A stretch of 64,000 nt of DNA. Origin: Rhodoferax sp. (GTDB taxonomy: Bacteria; Pseudomonadota; Gammaproteobacteria; Burkholderiales; Burkholderiaceae_C). Made by a program: the position numbers and the translations under genes. Of the stretch, positions 15,991 through 24,539 are shown one piece after another. The notes under the pieces are model-generated. The model had not been told where the DNA came from. It was given only the letters and a program-made list of their open reading frames with translations, and did not search any database. The stretch is from positions 1-64,000 of the forward strand of contig NZ_JAQTMS010000017.1 of NCBI RefSeq assembly GCF_028714215.1, given 5' to 3'. The first letter of the stretch is position 1, and each line of letters starts with the position of its first letter.

Positions 15991-16917
15991 TCAATTGGGT
16001 CGGGCGAGTGTTTGCGCGATCGCCCAGAGACCGGTCCAGGTTGCCTTGGCACCCAGGCATTGCGCCGCCACGCCGCGCAGCGCCAAGGCTTTCTGGTAGC
16101 GTTGCGTCAAGGCTTCCGAGCCTATCACCACCACGCTGCTGCCCACCGCCATCGGCTGGGCGCGCAGTTCCTCGCCGATCACCAGGCCCGACAGATAGCT
16201 GGGCAGGGCCGTGGCCGGCAGCCGATCGAACAGCGACAGGGTGCGCGTGCTGAACGCTGTTTGCAGCAAGCTGTGGCCGCGCAGTGCCAGCGTCACGCCC
16301 TGTTCGAAAGCCGCGTCGTCGAATTCAGTATCGCCGGAGGGCAGGGTGCGCGACAAAATGGAGTGCTGGCGCAGCAGGGCGAAAAACTCGCCGGTCATGA
16401 AAGTCGAGAAGGATTGGATGCGGCCGGCGCGCACCTGCACCCATTTGCTGTGGGTACCCGGCAACACCAGCAGCGCATCCTGCAAGCCCAGCAGTTGCAG
16501 GGCGCCAAAAATCTGCGTTTCCTCGCCTCGCATGACGTCCGGAATGCGCTCCAGTCTCTTGACATTCGGAATGCCGTCCATTTCACAGCAAAGCCCCGGC
16601 ACGATGGCGATGCGGCCCGGTTCCACCCAGGCCAGTTGGGCGGCGATTTCCGCGAATCCGGCCGGACAGGCGCAGTAAGGCGCCTCCAGCCAGCCCTGGC
16701 GGCTGCCGACCATGCCCGACATCAGGCACAGCGCATCGGGCGCCTGCATCCAGTCGCCAAAACAGGTTTCGAAAACGGCGGGGAATTCACCCGCCTGTAC
16801 CGTCAGGATGCCGCGCGCAAAAGAGCGCTCTTCCAGCACTTGGCCCTGGACGTCGAGCCGGGCACCGCGCAGCGAAGTGGTGCCCCAGTCGAGCGCCAAC
16901 ATGGTGAAATCTGGCAT
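15991..16917 (-). CDS. dgoK: 2-dehydro-3-deoxygalactonokinase
   Basis: The 308-residue protein begins MLALDWGTTSLRGARLD within its first 20 residues, the phosphate-binding start of DgoK. It continues with GMVGSRQGWLEAPYCACP and VLPGTHSKWVQV near residue 150, both characteristic of the family. The enzyme phosphorylates 2-dehydro-3-deoxygalactonate at C6 for the aldolase encoded downstream. The ATG at 16917 follows an AAGGGG ribosome-binding site; a GTG 12 bases upstream is possible. Gaps of 8 and 16 bases to its neighbours indicate one transcript. Confidence 0.9.
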   Translation of the reverse strand: MPDFTMLALDWGTTSLRGARLDVQGQVLEERSFARGILTVQAGEFPAVFETCFGDWMQAPDALCLMSGMVGSRQGWLEAPYCACPAGFAEIAAQLAWVEPGRIAIVPGLCCEMDGIPNVKRLERIPDVMRGEETQIFGALQLLGLQDALLVLPGTHSKWVQVRAGRIQSFSTFMTGEFFALLRQHSILSRTLPSGDTEFDDAAFEQGVTLALRGHSLLQTAFSTRTLSLFDRLPATALPSYLSGLVIGEELRAQPMAVGSSVVVIGSEALTQRYQKALALRGVAAQCLGAKATWTGLWAIAQTLARPN

Positions 16918-16933
16918 GCCCCTTGGCACCCGT

Positions 16934-17938
16934 TCAGCGTTTCAGGCCTTTGAGGGCATCCGCCGGGTAGCTGGGTTGCCGGCAATCCTCGATGTACTGT
17001 TCGATGATGGCCTTGAAGGAGGCGTCCGGCCGCAGTCCCAACGCCAGCGCGCGCTGCGCCGTGGAACCGCGGGGCCAGTTGGCGACGATGCCGGCGATGC
17101 GCGCGTCGGGCTCGAAGCGGACCCGTTGCCGCACCTCGGGGCCGGCCACGTCCTCCAGCGCTTGCAGCATGTCAGCGACGCGCACATTGAGCCCCGGCAG
17201 ATTCAGCGCCAGACGTCCGCCCATGGCTTCCCGGCTGGCTTCGAACACGGTCAGCAAGCCTTGCACGGTATTGCTTGGCGACGACACCGGATGCCTGACC
17301 TCCGGCGAGACCGGGCAGGTGGTTTCCACGCCGGCCAGCGGCTCGCGGATGATGCCGCTGAAGAAAGACGAGGCCGCGCCGTTGGGCTTGCCGGGGCGTA
17401 CCGCGACGGTCATCAGGCGCGCCGAACGGCCGTCGATGAAACCCTTGCGCGTGTAGTCGGCAATCAGGTATTCGCACATCAGCTTGTGCGTGCCGTACGA
17501 GGTCTGCGGCGACGGCAAGGTGTTGTCGCCCACCAGATCCGGCAGCGGGTTGGCGGCGTCCGGCCCGAACACCGCCACCGAACTGGCAAACACCAGGCGC
17601 GGCACGTTGCCGGCTTTGCGCAAGCCCTCCAGCAGGGCCCGGGTGCTGTCCAGGTTGGAGCGCAGGCCTAGCTCGAAATCGAGTTCGCATTCGCCCGAGA
17701 CCGCCGACGCCAGGTGGAAGACGGCGTCGAAGCCGCTGGCAAACAGTTCGGCTTGCTGCAACAGGGGGCCGGTGTAAACCTGCACCCGCGGGTCGGCGCC
17801 GAGGTCGGCCGGCGGCGGGAACAGGTCGGCGATGGCGAGTTGGGCGATCGGCCGGCCCATCAGTTGCCCTTGCTTGAGCAGTTGGCGCGCCAGACGCGCG
17901 CCGACAAAACCGGCGCCGCCGGTGACGAGTATTTTCAT
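16934..17938 (-). CDS. denD: NAD-dependent sugar-acid epimerase/dehydrogenase, D-erythronate dehydrogenase-like
   Basis: The 334-residue protein is an extended short-chain dehydrogenase. Its NAD-binding motif is VTGGAGFVGARLARQL at residues 5-20, with HLASAVSG near residue 75, a catalytic Ser in FASSVAVFG, and YGTHK holding the catalytic Tyr and Lys near residue 150. The closest named family is D-erythronate dehydrogenase DenD, which oxidises four-carbon sugar acids. No other erythronate-pathway gene is visible, so its role may be on a different acid in this locus. It sits between the dehydratase and dgoK in one operon. Confidence 0.78.
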   Translation of the reverse strand: MKILVTGGAGFVGARLARQLLKQGQLMGRPIAQLAIADLFPPPADLGADPRVQVYTGPLLQQAELFASGFDAVFHLASAVSGECELDFELGLRSNLDSTRALLEGLRKAGNVPRLVFASSVAVFGPDAANPLPDLVGDNTLPSPQTSYGTHKLMCEYLIADYTRKGFIDGRSARLMTVAVRPGKPNGAASSFFSGIIREPLAGVETTCPVSPEVRHPVSSPSNTVQGLLTVFEASREAMGGRLALNLPGLNVRVADMLQALEDVAGPEVRQRVRFEPDARIAGIVANWPRGSTAQRALALGLRPDASFKAIIEQYIEDCRQPSYPADALKGLKR

Positions 17939-17954
17939 GACGGAATCCTTAGTG

Positions 17955-19697
17955 TCAGTGATTGTCGCGCGGAATGAAGGCTTCGCGCTGGCCGACCAGA
18001 AAGTCCAGGTCGGCCCCTTCATCGGCCTGCAGCACATGCTCGATGTAGAGCTTCCAGTAGCCCGAGGTCATGGGTGGCTTGGGCGCTTTCCAGTTGGCCA
18101 GGCGGCGCGCCAGTTCCTGGTCCGTCACGTGCAGCTGGATCTTGCGGTTGGGCACATCGAGTTCGATGATGTCGCCGTTTTGCACCACTGCCAGCGGGCC
18201 GCCGGCGGCCGCCTCGGGCGCCACGTGCAACACCACGGTGCCGTAAGCGGTGCCGCTCATGCGGCCGTCGCAGATGCGCACCATGTCGGTAATGCCTTTG
18301 CGCAGGATCTTGGGTGGCAGCGGCATGTTGCTCACCTCGGCCATGCCGGGGTAGCCCTTGGGGCCGCAGTTCTTCAGCACCATGACGCAGGTTTCGTCGA
18401 TGTCCAGATTCTCGTCATCGATGCGCGCGTGGAAGTCCTCGATATTTTCGAACACCACGGCGCGGCCCTTGTGCGTAGTCAGTGCCGGCGTCGCGGCGCT
18501 GGGCTTGATGATGGCGCCGCGCGGCGCCAGATTGCCGCGCAAGACGGCGATGCCGGCCTTGTCCTTGAACGGCGCATTGAACGGCTTGATGACGCGCGGG
18601 TCGTAATTCTTGGCACCGGCAATGTTCTCTCCCACCGTCTTGCCGTTGGCCGTGACGATCTCGGTGTGCAGCAGGTGCGCAATTTCCTTCATCACCACCG
18701 GCAGGCCGCCGGCATCGCAGAAGTCTTCCATCAGGTGCTCGCCGGAGGGCTGCAGATTCACCAGGCAAGGCAAGTCGCTCGCCAGGCGGTCGAAATCCTC
18801 AATCTGGAGCTTGACGCCGAGCCGGGTCGCCATCGCGATCAGGTGAATCACGGCATTGGTCGAGCCGCCAATCGCGGCCAGCGTTTTGATGGCGTTCTCA
18901 AACGCTTCACGCGTCAGGACCTTGGAGAGTTTCTGGTCCTCGTGCACCATTTCCACGGCGCGCCGGCCGACCATGCGCGCCAGCACGTTGCGCCGGCCAT
19001 CGACCGCCGGGTAAGCGGCATTGCCGGGCAGACCCAGGCCCAGCGCCTCCACCATGCAAGCCATGGTGCTGGCGGTGCCCATGGTCATGCAGTGGCCGTG
19101 GCTGCGGTGCATGCAACTCTCGGCCTCCAGGAACTCCTCCAGCTTGAGGGTGCCGGCGCGGACCTGCTCGCTCATGCTCCAGACCCCGGTGCCGGAGCCC
19201 AGTTCCTGGCCGCGCCATTTGCCGTTGAGCATCGGGCCGCCGCTCAGGCCGATGGTGGGCAGGTCGACGCTGGCCGCGCCCATCACCAGGGAGGGCGTGG
19301 TCTTGTCGCAGCCCATCAGCAGCACCACGCCGTCCATCGGATTGCCGCGAATGCTTTCTTCCACGTCCATGCTGGCCAGGTTGCGGTACAGCATGGCGGT
19401 CGGGCGCAGCAAGGTCTCGCCCAGCGACATGACCGGAAACTCCAGCGGAAAACCGCCGGCTTCGTAGACGCCGATCTTGACCTGCTCGGCCAGCGTGCGG
19501 AAGTGCGAGTTGCAGGGCGTGAATTCGCTGAAGGTATTGCAGATGCCGATCACCGGGCGGCCGTCGAACTGGTCGTCCGGCACGCCCTTGCCCTTGACCC
19601 AGCTGCGGTAGACAAAACCGTCGCGGTCCTGGCGGCCGAACCATTGTTGGCTGCGGAGTTCTTCCGGTTTCTTTGGGGGGCGGCTTGAGTTTGTCAT
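17955..19697 (-). CDS. IlvD/Edd-family sugar-acid dehydratase (L-arabinonate/galactonate type)
   Basis: The 580-residue protein is an iron-sulfur dehydratase. Cluster-binding cysteines appear in GICNTFSEFTPCNSH (near residue 60), LMGCDKTTPS and SCMHRSHGHCMTMGTAST. Its N-terminus (PEELRSQQWFGRQDRDGFVYRSW) resembles L-arabinonate dehydratases of the family rather than IlvD or Edd. It would convert an aldonate to a 2-keto-3-deoxy acid. With DgoK and DgoA downstream the product could be 2-keto-3-deoxygalactonate; with the DHDPS-family gene across the regulator it could be 2-keto-3-deoxyarabinonate. The ATG at 19697 begins the conserved region. A GntR-site lies 30 bases upstream. Confidence 0.85.
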   Translation of the reverse strand: MTNSSRPPKKPEELRSQQWFGRQDRDGFVYRSWVKGKGVPDDQFDGRPVIGICNTFSEFTPCNSHFRTLAEQVKIGVYEAGGFPLEFPVMSLGETLLRPTAMLYRNLASMDVEESIRGNPMDGVVLLMGCDKTTPSLVMGAASVDLPTIGLSGGPMLNGKWRGQELGSGTGVWSMSEQVRAGTLKLEEFLEAESCMHRSHGHCMTMGTASTMACMVEALGLGLPGNAAYPAVDGRRNVLARMVGRRAVEMVHEDQKLSKVLTREAFENAIKTLAAIGGSTNAVIHLIAMATRLGVKLQIEDFDRLASDLPCLVNLQPSGEHLMEDFCDAGGLPVVMKEIAHLLHTEIVTANGKTVGENIAGAKNYDPRVIKPFNAPFKDKAGIAVLRGNLAPRGAIIKPSAATPALTTHKGRAVVFENIEDFHARIDDENLDIDETCVMVLKNCGPKGYPGMAEVSNMPLPPKILRKGITDMVRICDGRMSGTAYGTVVLHVAPEAAAGGPLAVVQNGDIIELDVPNRKIQLHVTDQELARRLANWKAPKPPMTSGYWKLYIEHVLQADEGADLDFLVGQREAFIPRDNH

Positions 19698-19726
19698 ACG
19701 GGAAAAGTAGGAATGGATGAACGTAT

Positions 19727-19741
19727 TATCATCATACGATA
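19727..19741 (+). promoter_or_regulatory. Predicted operator of the FCD-GntR regulator (copy 1)
   Basis: The 15-mer TATCATCATACGATA has TATC/GATA outer arms and matches copy 2 at 13 of 15 positions (consensus TATCRTCATAYGATA). It overlaps GATAAT on the minus strand (19725-19730), a plausible -10 for the dehydratase operon, so binding there would repress. The regulator gene is next door. Confidence 0.72.
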
Positions 19742-19783
19742 ACAGCTGTGCGTTGGTGAAAACCCTTACGGGGAAGCACATTT

Positions 19784-19798
19784 TATCGTCATATGATA
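19784..19798 (+). promoter_or_regulatory. Predicted operator of the FCD-GntR regulator (copy 2)
   Basis: TATCGTCATATGATA lies 57 bases from copy 1 and 23 bases before the regulator's start codon. It overlaps TATGAT (19792-19797), a plausible -10 of the regulator gene, so autorepression is likely. Two sites in a divergent gap could also permit looping. Confidence 0.72.
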
Positions 19799-19821
19799 GC
19801 AATTGAAAGCAGGTAACAGAC

Positions 19822-20565
19822 ATGATTAAGAACGTGCACGGCAATACCGTCGATCGTCTTGGAGAAGCCATCGTCGCCGGGCGTTACGCGGTCGGTGCGT
19901 CGATTCCGCCGGAGCCCCTGCTGGGCGCCGAGCTGGGGGTCAGCCGCACCGTGGTGCGCGAAGCCGTCAAGTCGCTGATCGCCAAGGGTCTGGTCACCAC
20001 CGGTCCCAAGGTCGGCACCCGGGTGCTGTCGGAAGAGCACTGGAACTGGTTCGATCCGGACGTCATTGCCTGGCAGTCCAAAGCCGGCCTGACGCCTGAA
20101 TTCCTGCGCGACCTGCAGGATCTGCGCCGCGTGGTGGAGCCGGCCGCGGTGCGGCTGGCGGCCCAGCGTGCCACCGCTGAGGATATTGCCGGCATCGAAG
20201 CCGCTCTGGAAGGCATGAAGCACGCCGTCAAGGAAGGCGGCGATTACGTGACGCACGACCTGCGCTTTCACCAGGGTCTGCTGCGCGCCTGCCGCAACCG
20301 CATGCTGATCCAGATGAGCAAGGCGCTGGCGGCCTTGCTGCGCACCAGCTTCGAGTTGTCCGCCAGCAAAAAAGGCGGGCCGGCCAGTTCCCTGGCACTG
20401 CACCGCGCGGTGCTCGATGCCGTGATCGCGCGCAACCCGGCCAAGGCCGAGAAGGCGATCCTGGTGCTGATCGACGGCGCGCATGAGGACATCGAGCAAA
20501 TCCTGGCCTCGCGCCGCCGCCTGCCCCGGCTGAATAGCCCGGCTTCGGTGCTGAAAGCGGCCTGA
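19822..20565 (+). CDS. GntR-family regulator, FCD subfamily
   Basis: The 247-residue protein has an N-terminal winged helix (PPEPLLGAELGVSRTVVREAVKSL, residues about 32-55) and an all-helical FCD effector domain from about residue 90. The domain includes the metal-binding positions in DLRFHQGLLRA and LALHRAVLDA. Proteins of this group, such as DgoR, usually repress sugar-acid operons and are released by the acid or a pathway intermediate. It is divergent from the dehydratase operon and lies 26 bases before the TRAP genes, so it probably controls both. Two matching palindromic sites lie in the divergent gap. Confidence 0.88.
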   Translation: MIKNVHGNTVDRLGEAIVAGRYAVGASIPPEPLLGAELGVSRTVVREAVKSLIAKGLVTTGPKVGTRVLSEEHWNWFDPDVIAWQSKAGLTPEFLRDLQDLRRVVEPAAVRLAAQRATAEDIAGIEAALEGMKHAVKEGGDYVTHDLRFHQGLLRACRNRMLIQMSKALAALLRTSFELSASKKGGPASSLALHRAVLDAVIARNPAKAEKAILVLIDGAHEDIEQILASRRRLPRLNSPASVLKAA

Positions 20566-20590
20566 TGCGGCGAATATTCTGGAGTTGACG

Positions 20591-21136
20591 TTGCAAAAAA
20601 TAATCAATCTGTTTTTCAAGCTGCTCGAATTTTTGGTGGTGGCGTGCATGGTCGCCATGGTCGTCATGGTGTTCGGCAATGTGGTGCTGCGCTACGGCTT
20701 CAACTCCGGCATCGACATCTCCGACGAGATGGCGCGCTACTTCTTCATCTGGCTGACCTACATCGGTGCCATGTTGGCGATGCGCGAGAAAGGGCACCTG
20801 GGCGTCGACACCCTGGTCATGCATCTGGGCATCGGGGGCAAGAAGCTGTGCCTGTTTCTGAGCGAGACGCTGATGCTGGCCTGCAACGTGCTGTTTTTCG
20901 TCGGCACCTGGCAGATGCATGCGCTGCAGGTCAGCAATGTCTCGCCGGTGGTGGGCATCTCGATGATCTGGATTTACGGCATCGGCTACGTCGTCGGCGT
21001 GGTCATGGGCCTGATGAACCTGAATGTGCTGTACCGCCTGCTGACCGGCCGGCTGCGCGAGGACGAGCTGGTCCAGGTGATTGAAACCGAAGGCCTGGCG
21101 GAAGTCGAAAAACAACTCAAGGAAGCCAAGGTATGA
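20591..21136 (+). CDS. dctQ: TRAP transporter small membrane subunit DctQ
   Basis: The 181-residue protein has four predicted membrane segments and the DctQ signatures VMVFGNVVLRYGF and ISDEMARYFFIWLTYIGAM (residues about 25-62). The best start is the TTG at 20591, six bases after GGAG; no ATG is available near the N-terminus. The small subunit joins DctM in the membrane and receives substrate from the DctP binding protein. Its last codons overlap the dctM start (ATGA), indicating translational coupling. Confidence 0.9.
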   Translation: MQKIINLFFKLLEFLVVACMVAMVVMVFGNVVLRYGFNSGIDISDEMARYFFIWLTYIGAMLAMREKGHLGVDTLVMHLGIGGKKLCLFLSETLMLACNVLFFVGTWQMHALQVSNVSPVVGISMIWIYGIGYVVGVVMGLMNLNVLYRLLTGRLREDELVQVIETEGLAEVEKQLKEAKV

Positions 21137-22431
21137 CGGTTACAGTCTTCATCGTCAGCCTGCTGGCGGCCATGGCGGTGGGCATGCCGATCGCCTATGC
21201 CTTGCTGGTGTGCGGCGTCACGCTGATGGGTTTTCTGGCGGCCACCAGCGGCCTGGTGACCTTCGATGCCCAGATCCTGGCGCAGCGCTTTGTCGACGGT
21301 GCCGACAACTTCCCGCTGCTGGCGGTGCCGTTCTTCATGCTGGCCGGCGAGTTCATGAACGCCGGCGGCTTGAGTCGGCGCATCGTCAATCTGGCGATGG
21401 CCTGGGTCGGCCACTACCGGGGCGGCCTGGGTTACGTCACGGTGGTTGCCGCCGTCATCATGGCGTCGCTGTCGGGTTCGGCCGTGGCCGACACCGCGGC
21501 GCTGGCGGCACTGCTGATTCCCATGATGCGCAGCGCTGGCTACAACCTCAACCGCTCGGCCGGGCTGATCGCCTCCGGCGGCATCATCGCGCCGGTGATT
21601 CCGCCCTCCATCGGCATGATCATTTTCGGCGTCGCCGGCAACGTCTCCATCACCAAGCTGTTTCTGGCCGGCATTGTGCCGGGTGTCTTGATGGGCGCCG
21701 CCGTCGGTCTGACCTGGTGGTGGCTGGCGAAGAAGGAAAAAGTGCTGCCGGCGACCAAAGTGGCGTTGCCGCTGCGCCTCAAAATCACCGCCGAAGGCGC
21801 CCTGGCGCTGGCCTTGCCGGTGCTCATCATCGGCGGCATGAAATTCGGCGTCTTCACACCCACCGAAGCGGCCGTGGTGGCGGCGGTCTACAGTTTTGTG
21901 GTCGGCATGTTCATCTACCGCGAACTCAAGTGGTCGGCGCTGTACCAGCTGGTGCTTACGGCCGGCAAGACGACGGCGGTGGTGATGTTTCTGGTGGCGG
22001 CGGCCATGGTCAGCGCCTGGCTCATCACGGTGGCCAATATTCCGACCGAGGTGGCGGCCATGCTGGAGCCCTTCATGGGCAACAAGATGCTGCTGATGTT
22101 CGTCATGATGGTGCTGATCGTGGTGGTCGGCACGGCCCTCGATTTCACGCCCACGGTGCTGATCCTGACGCCGGTGCTGATGCCGGTGGTGCTGAAAGCC
22201 GGCATCGATCCGGTCTACTTCGGCGTCCTGTTCATCATGAACAACGCCATCGGTCTGATCACGCCGCCGGTGGGCACCGTGCTCAATGTCGTCTGCGGTG
22301 TGGCCAAAATCACCATGGACGACGCCTTCAAGGGCGTGCTGCCGTTCCTGCTGGCGCAACTGGCGGTACTTTTCCTGCTGGTTCTCTTTCCCCAGATCGT
22401 CACCGTGCCGCTGCACTGGTGGATGCACTGA
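21133..22431 (+). CDS. dctM: TRAP transporter large membrane subunit DctM
   Basis: The 432-residue protein is a multi-spanning membrane protein of the DctM family, which drives sodium-coupled uptake of organic acids. Characteristic segments include FPLLAVPFFMLAGEFMN near residue 60, the GSAVADTAALAALLIP loop near residue 115 and IAPVIPPSIGMIIFGV near residue 152. It overlaps dctQ by four bases and precedes dctP by 47 bases. Given the surrounding enzymes, an aldonate or uronate is the likely substrate. Confidence 0.92.
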   Translation: MTVTVFIVSLLAAMAVGMPIAYALLVCGVTLMGFLAATSGLVTFDAQILAQRFVDGADNFPLLAVPFFMLAGEFMNAGGLSRRIVNLAMAWVGHYRGGLGYVTVVAAVIMASLSGSAVADTAALAALLIPMMRSAGYNLNRSAGLIASGGIIAPVIPPSIGMIIFGVAGNVSITKLFLAGIVPGVLMGAAVGLTWWWLAKKEKVLPATKVALPLRLKITAEGALALALPVLIIGGMKFGVFTPTEAAVVAAVYSFVVGMFIYRELKWSALYQLVLTAGKTTAVVMFLVAAAMVSAWLITVANIPTEVAAMLEPFMGNKMLLMFVMMVLIVVVGTALDFTPTVLILTPVLMPVVLKAGIDPVYFGVLFIMNNAIGLITPPVGTVLNVVCGVAKITMDDAFKGVLPFLLAQLAVLFLLVLFPQIVTVPLHWWMH

Positions 22432-22478
22432 CAGCCATTTTTCAACCCGGTCTTCATACTTAATTAAAGGAAACAACC

Positions 22479-23486
22479 ATGTTCAAACGCAGAACCATTG
22501 CCTCGCTCGTTGCCGCCGGCGCCTTGCTGCTGGCCAGTTCGTCCTTCGCCCAGTTTGCCGAGCGCACCATCAAGTTCACCAACGGCGTGGCCGAGGACCA
22601 CCCGGTCGGGCTGGGCGTGAAGCGGATGCAGGAAGTGCTGAACGCCAAAACCGGCGGCAAGATCAAGATCAATGCCTTCTGGAACAACGCCGCCGGCGGC
22701 GACTTGCAAGCGACCCAGGCGCTGCGCGCCGGCACCCAGGAGATGGTCTGCACCTCCAGCTCGCCGCTGGTGGGCATCATCAAGGAACTGGGCGTGTTCG
22801 ACCTGCCGTTCCTGTTTGCCAATGAAAAAGAAGCCGATGCCGTGCTGGACGGCGCGGCCGGCGTCTACTTCAACAAGAAGCTGGAAGAAGCCGGCCTGAT
22901 CAATCTGGCCTACTGGGAAAACGGTTTTCGCAACCTGACCAACAACAAGCGCGCGGTGGCCAAGGCGGAGGATTTCGAGGGCATCAAGGTGCGCGTCATG
23001 CAGAACAAGATCTTCCTCGATACCTTCAAGACGCTGGGCACCAATGCCGTGCCGATGAACTTCGGCGAGGTCTTCACGGCGCTGGAAACCCGGACCATCG
23101 ACGGCCAGGAAAATCCCTTCGTCACGATCGAGACGTCCAAGTTCAACGAGGTGCAGAAGTACCTGTCGGTGACGCGCCATGCCTACACACCGTTTCTGAT
23201 TCTCTACAGCAAAAAGCTGTGGGACCAGCTCAATGCGCAAGAGCAGGCCGTGCTGCGCGAAGCCGCCATGGAAGGCCAGAAAACGCAGCGCGCCGCCATC
23301 CGCGCGCAGTCCGACAAATCGCTGGCCAGCCTGAAAGCCAAGGGCATGCAGGTCAACGAGGTGAGTCCGGCCGAGCAGCGCCGCATGTTTGAAAAAGTCA
23401 AACCGGTGTATGACAAGAACGTGCCGACGATTGGCGCGGAAGCCGTCAACATGGTGTTTGACGCCCTGAAAAAAGCCCGCGGCTGA
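22479..23486 (+). CDS. dctP: TRAP transporter periplasmic solute-binding protein DctP
   Basis: The 335-residue protein has a signal peptide (cleavage after ASSSFA) and the DctP fold. LGVKRMQEVLNAKTGGKIKI lies near residue 45, and the conserved KVRVMQNKIF segment near residue 170 holds the Arg that usually binds the substrate carboxylate. FNEVQKYLSVTRHAYTPF follows. AAAGGAAACAACC before the ATG gives a strong ribosome-binding site. A strong terminator lies just after the stop. The family feeds DctQM; the ligand here is probably a sugar acid. Confidence 0.92.
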   Translation: MFKRRTIASLVAAGALLLASSSFAQFAERTIKFTNGVAEDHPVGLGVKRMQEVLNAKTGGKIKINAFWNNAAGGDLQATQALRAGTQEMVCTSSSPLVGIIKELGVFDLPFLFANEKEADAVLDGAAGVYFNKKLEEAGLINLAYWENGFRNLTNNKRAVAKAEDFEGIKVRVMQNKIFLDTFKTLGTNAVPMNFGEVFTALETRTIDGQENPFVTIETSKFNEVQKYLSVTRHAYTPFLILYSKKLWDQLNAQEQAVLREAAMEGQKTQRAAIRAQSDKSLASLKAKGMQVNEVSPAEQRRMFEKVKPVYDKNVPTIGAEAVNMVFDALKKARG

Positions 23487-23502
23487 TTCCAGGCTGGCGA
23501 CA

Positions 23503-23534
23503 AGGCCGCAAAGACTGTTCTTTGCGGCCTTTTT
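23503..23534 (+). terminator. Rho-independent terminator after the TRAP genes
   Basis: AGGCCGCAAAG and CTTTGCGGCCT form a perfect 11-bp stem around ACTGTT and run into TTTTT. It closes the GntR-TRAP transcript, so the DHDPS-family gene 39 bases on needs read-through or its own promoter. Confidence 0.9.
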
Positions 23535-23572
23535 CAATGATCACCCTCTTCTTGAATCCCGACAGGATCGAC

Positions 23573-24511
23573 ATGAACCCTTCAGCCAACCTCGGAGCGG
23601 CCCGTTTCAAGGGTGTTTTTCCGGTGGTGCCCACCCCTTTCCGCGAAGACGGCGAACTCGATCTGGCGAGCCAGAAGCGCTGCGTCGATTTCATGATCGA
23701 CGCCGGCTCCAACGGCTTGTGCATCCTGGCCAATTTCTCCGAGCAGTTCGCCCTGTCGGACGCCGAGCGGGAGGTCTTGACCGACACCATCCTGGGCCAC
23801 GTGGCCGGTCGCGTGCCGGTGATTGTGACTACCACGCATTTCAGCTCAAGCATCTGCGCGCAGCGCAGCCGCCGCGCCCAGGACGCCGGTGCCGCGATGG
23901 TGATGCTGATGCCGCCCTACCACGGCGCCACCTTGCGCGCCACCGAGGAAAAGACGTTCGAGTTCTTCCAGAGCGTCGGCGCCGCCATCGACATTCCGAT
24001 CATGGTGCAGGACGCCCCGGTCAGCGGCACCACCTTGTCGGCGGCCTTGCTGGCGCGCATGGCGAAAGAAATCGAGCAAGTGGCCTACTTCAAGATCGAG
24101 GTGCCCGGTGCCGCCTCGAAGCTGCGCGAACTGATCCGCCTGGGCGGCGCCGCGATCGAAGGCCCGTGGGACGGCGAGGAAGCCATTACCTTGCTGGCCG
24201 ACCTGGACGCCGGCGCCACCGGCGCCATGACCGGTGGCGCCTACCCGGACGGCATCCGCGGCATTGTCGATGCCTATGCGGCGGGGCAACGTGAAGAGGC
24301 GGTGGCGGCGTACGCGCGCTGGCTGCCCCTGATCAATTTCGAGAACCGCCAGTGCGGTCCGCTGGCCTGCAAGACCTTGATGAAAGAAGGCGGCGTGATC
24401 GCCTGCGAAGCGCCGCGCCATCCGGTGGCGCCGCTGCACCCGGCGACGCGCGCCGGCTTGATCGAAACCGCGCGCCGGCTCGATCCCATGGTCTTGCGCT
24501 GGGGCCGGTAG
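23573..24511 (+). CDS. DHDPS-family lyase/dehydratase of sugar-acid catabolism
   Basis: The 312-residue protein has the dihydrodipicolinate synthase/N-acetylneuraminate lyase barrel: FPVVPTPFREDGELD near the start and a Schiff-base Lys in VAYFKIEVPG near residue 167. The stretch EGPWDGEEAITLLADLDAG resembles L-2-keto-3-deoxyarabinonate dehydratase of the oxidative L-arabinose pathway, which makes 2-oxoglutarate semialdehyde. An aldolase role on a 2-keto-3-deoxy acid is the alternative. The ATG at 23573 follows AGGA. It lies after the TRAP terminator and 28 bases before the enolase-superfamily gene. Confidence 0.82.
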   Translation: MNPSANLGAARFKGVFPVVPTPFREDGELDLASQKRCVDFMIDAGSNGLCILANFSEQFALSDAEREVLTDTILGHVAGRVPVIVTTTHFSSSICAQRSRRAQDAGAAMVMLMPPYHGATLRATEEKTFEFFQSVGAAIDIPIMVQDAPVSGTTLSAALLARMAKEIEQVAYFKIEVPGAASKLRELIRLGGAAIEGPWDGEEAITLLADLDAGATGAMTGGAYPDGIRGIVDAYAAGQREEAVAAYARWLPLINFENRQCGPLACKTLMKEGGVIACEAPRHPVAPLHPATRAGLIETARRLDPMVLRWGR

Positions 24512-24539
24512 AACACTTCTTTCCTCGGGAAGGCATGCC

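Noticed and set aside
17832-19688. A 618-codon plus-strand frame opposite the dehydratase gene.
   Set aside because: It is antisense to a clear IlvD/Edd gene, is His/Ala/Gln-rich in the manner of GC-rich shadow frames, and matches no family.
20986-22476. A 496-codon minus-strand frame opposite dctM.
   Set aside because: It is a His/Arg/Asp-rich shadow of the DctM membrane protein gene with no ribosome-binding site.
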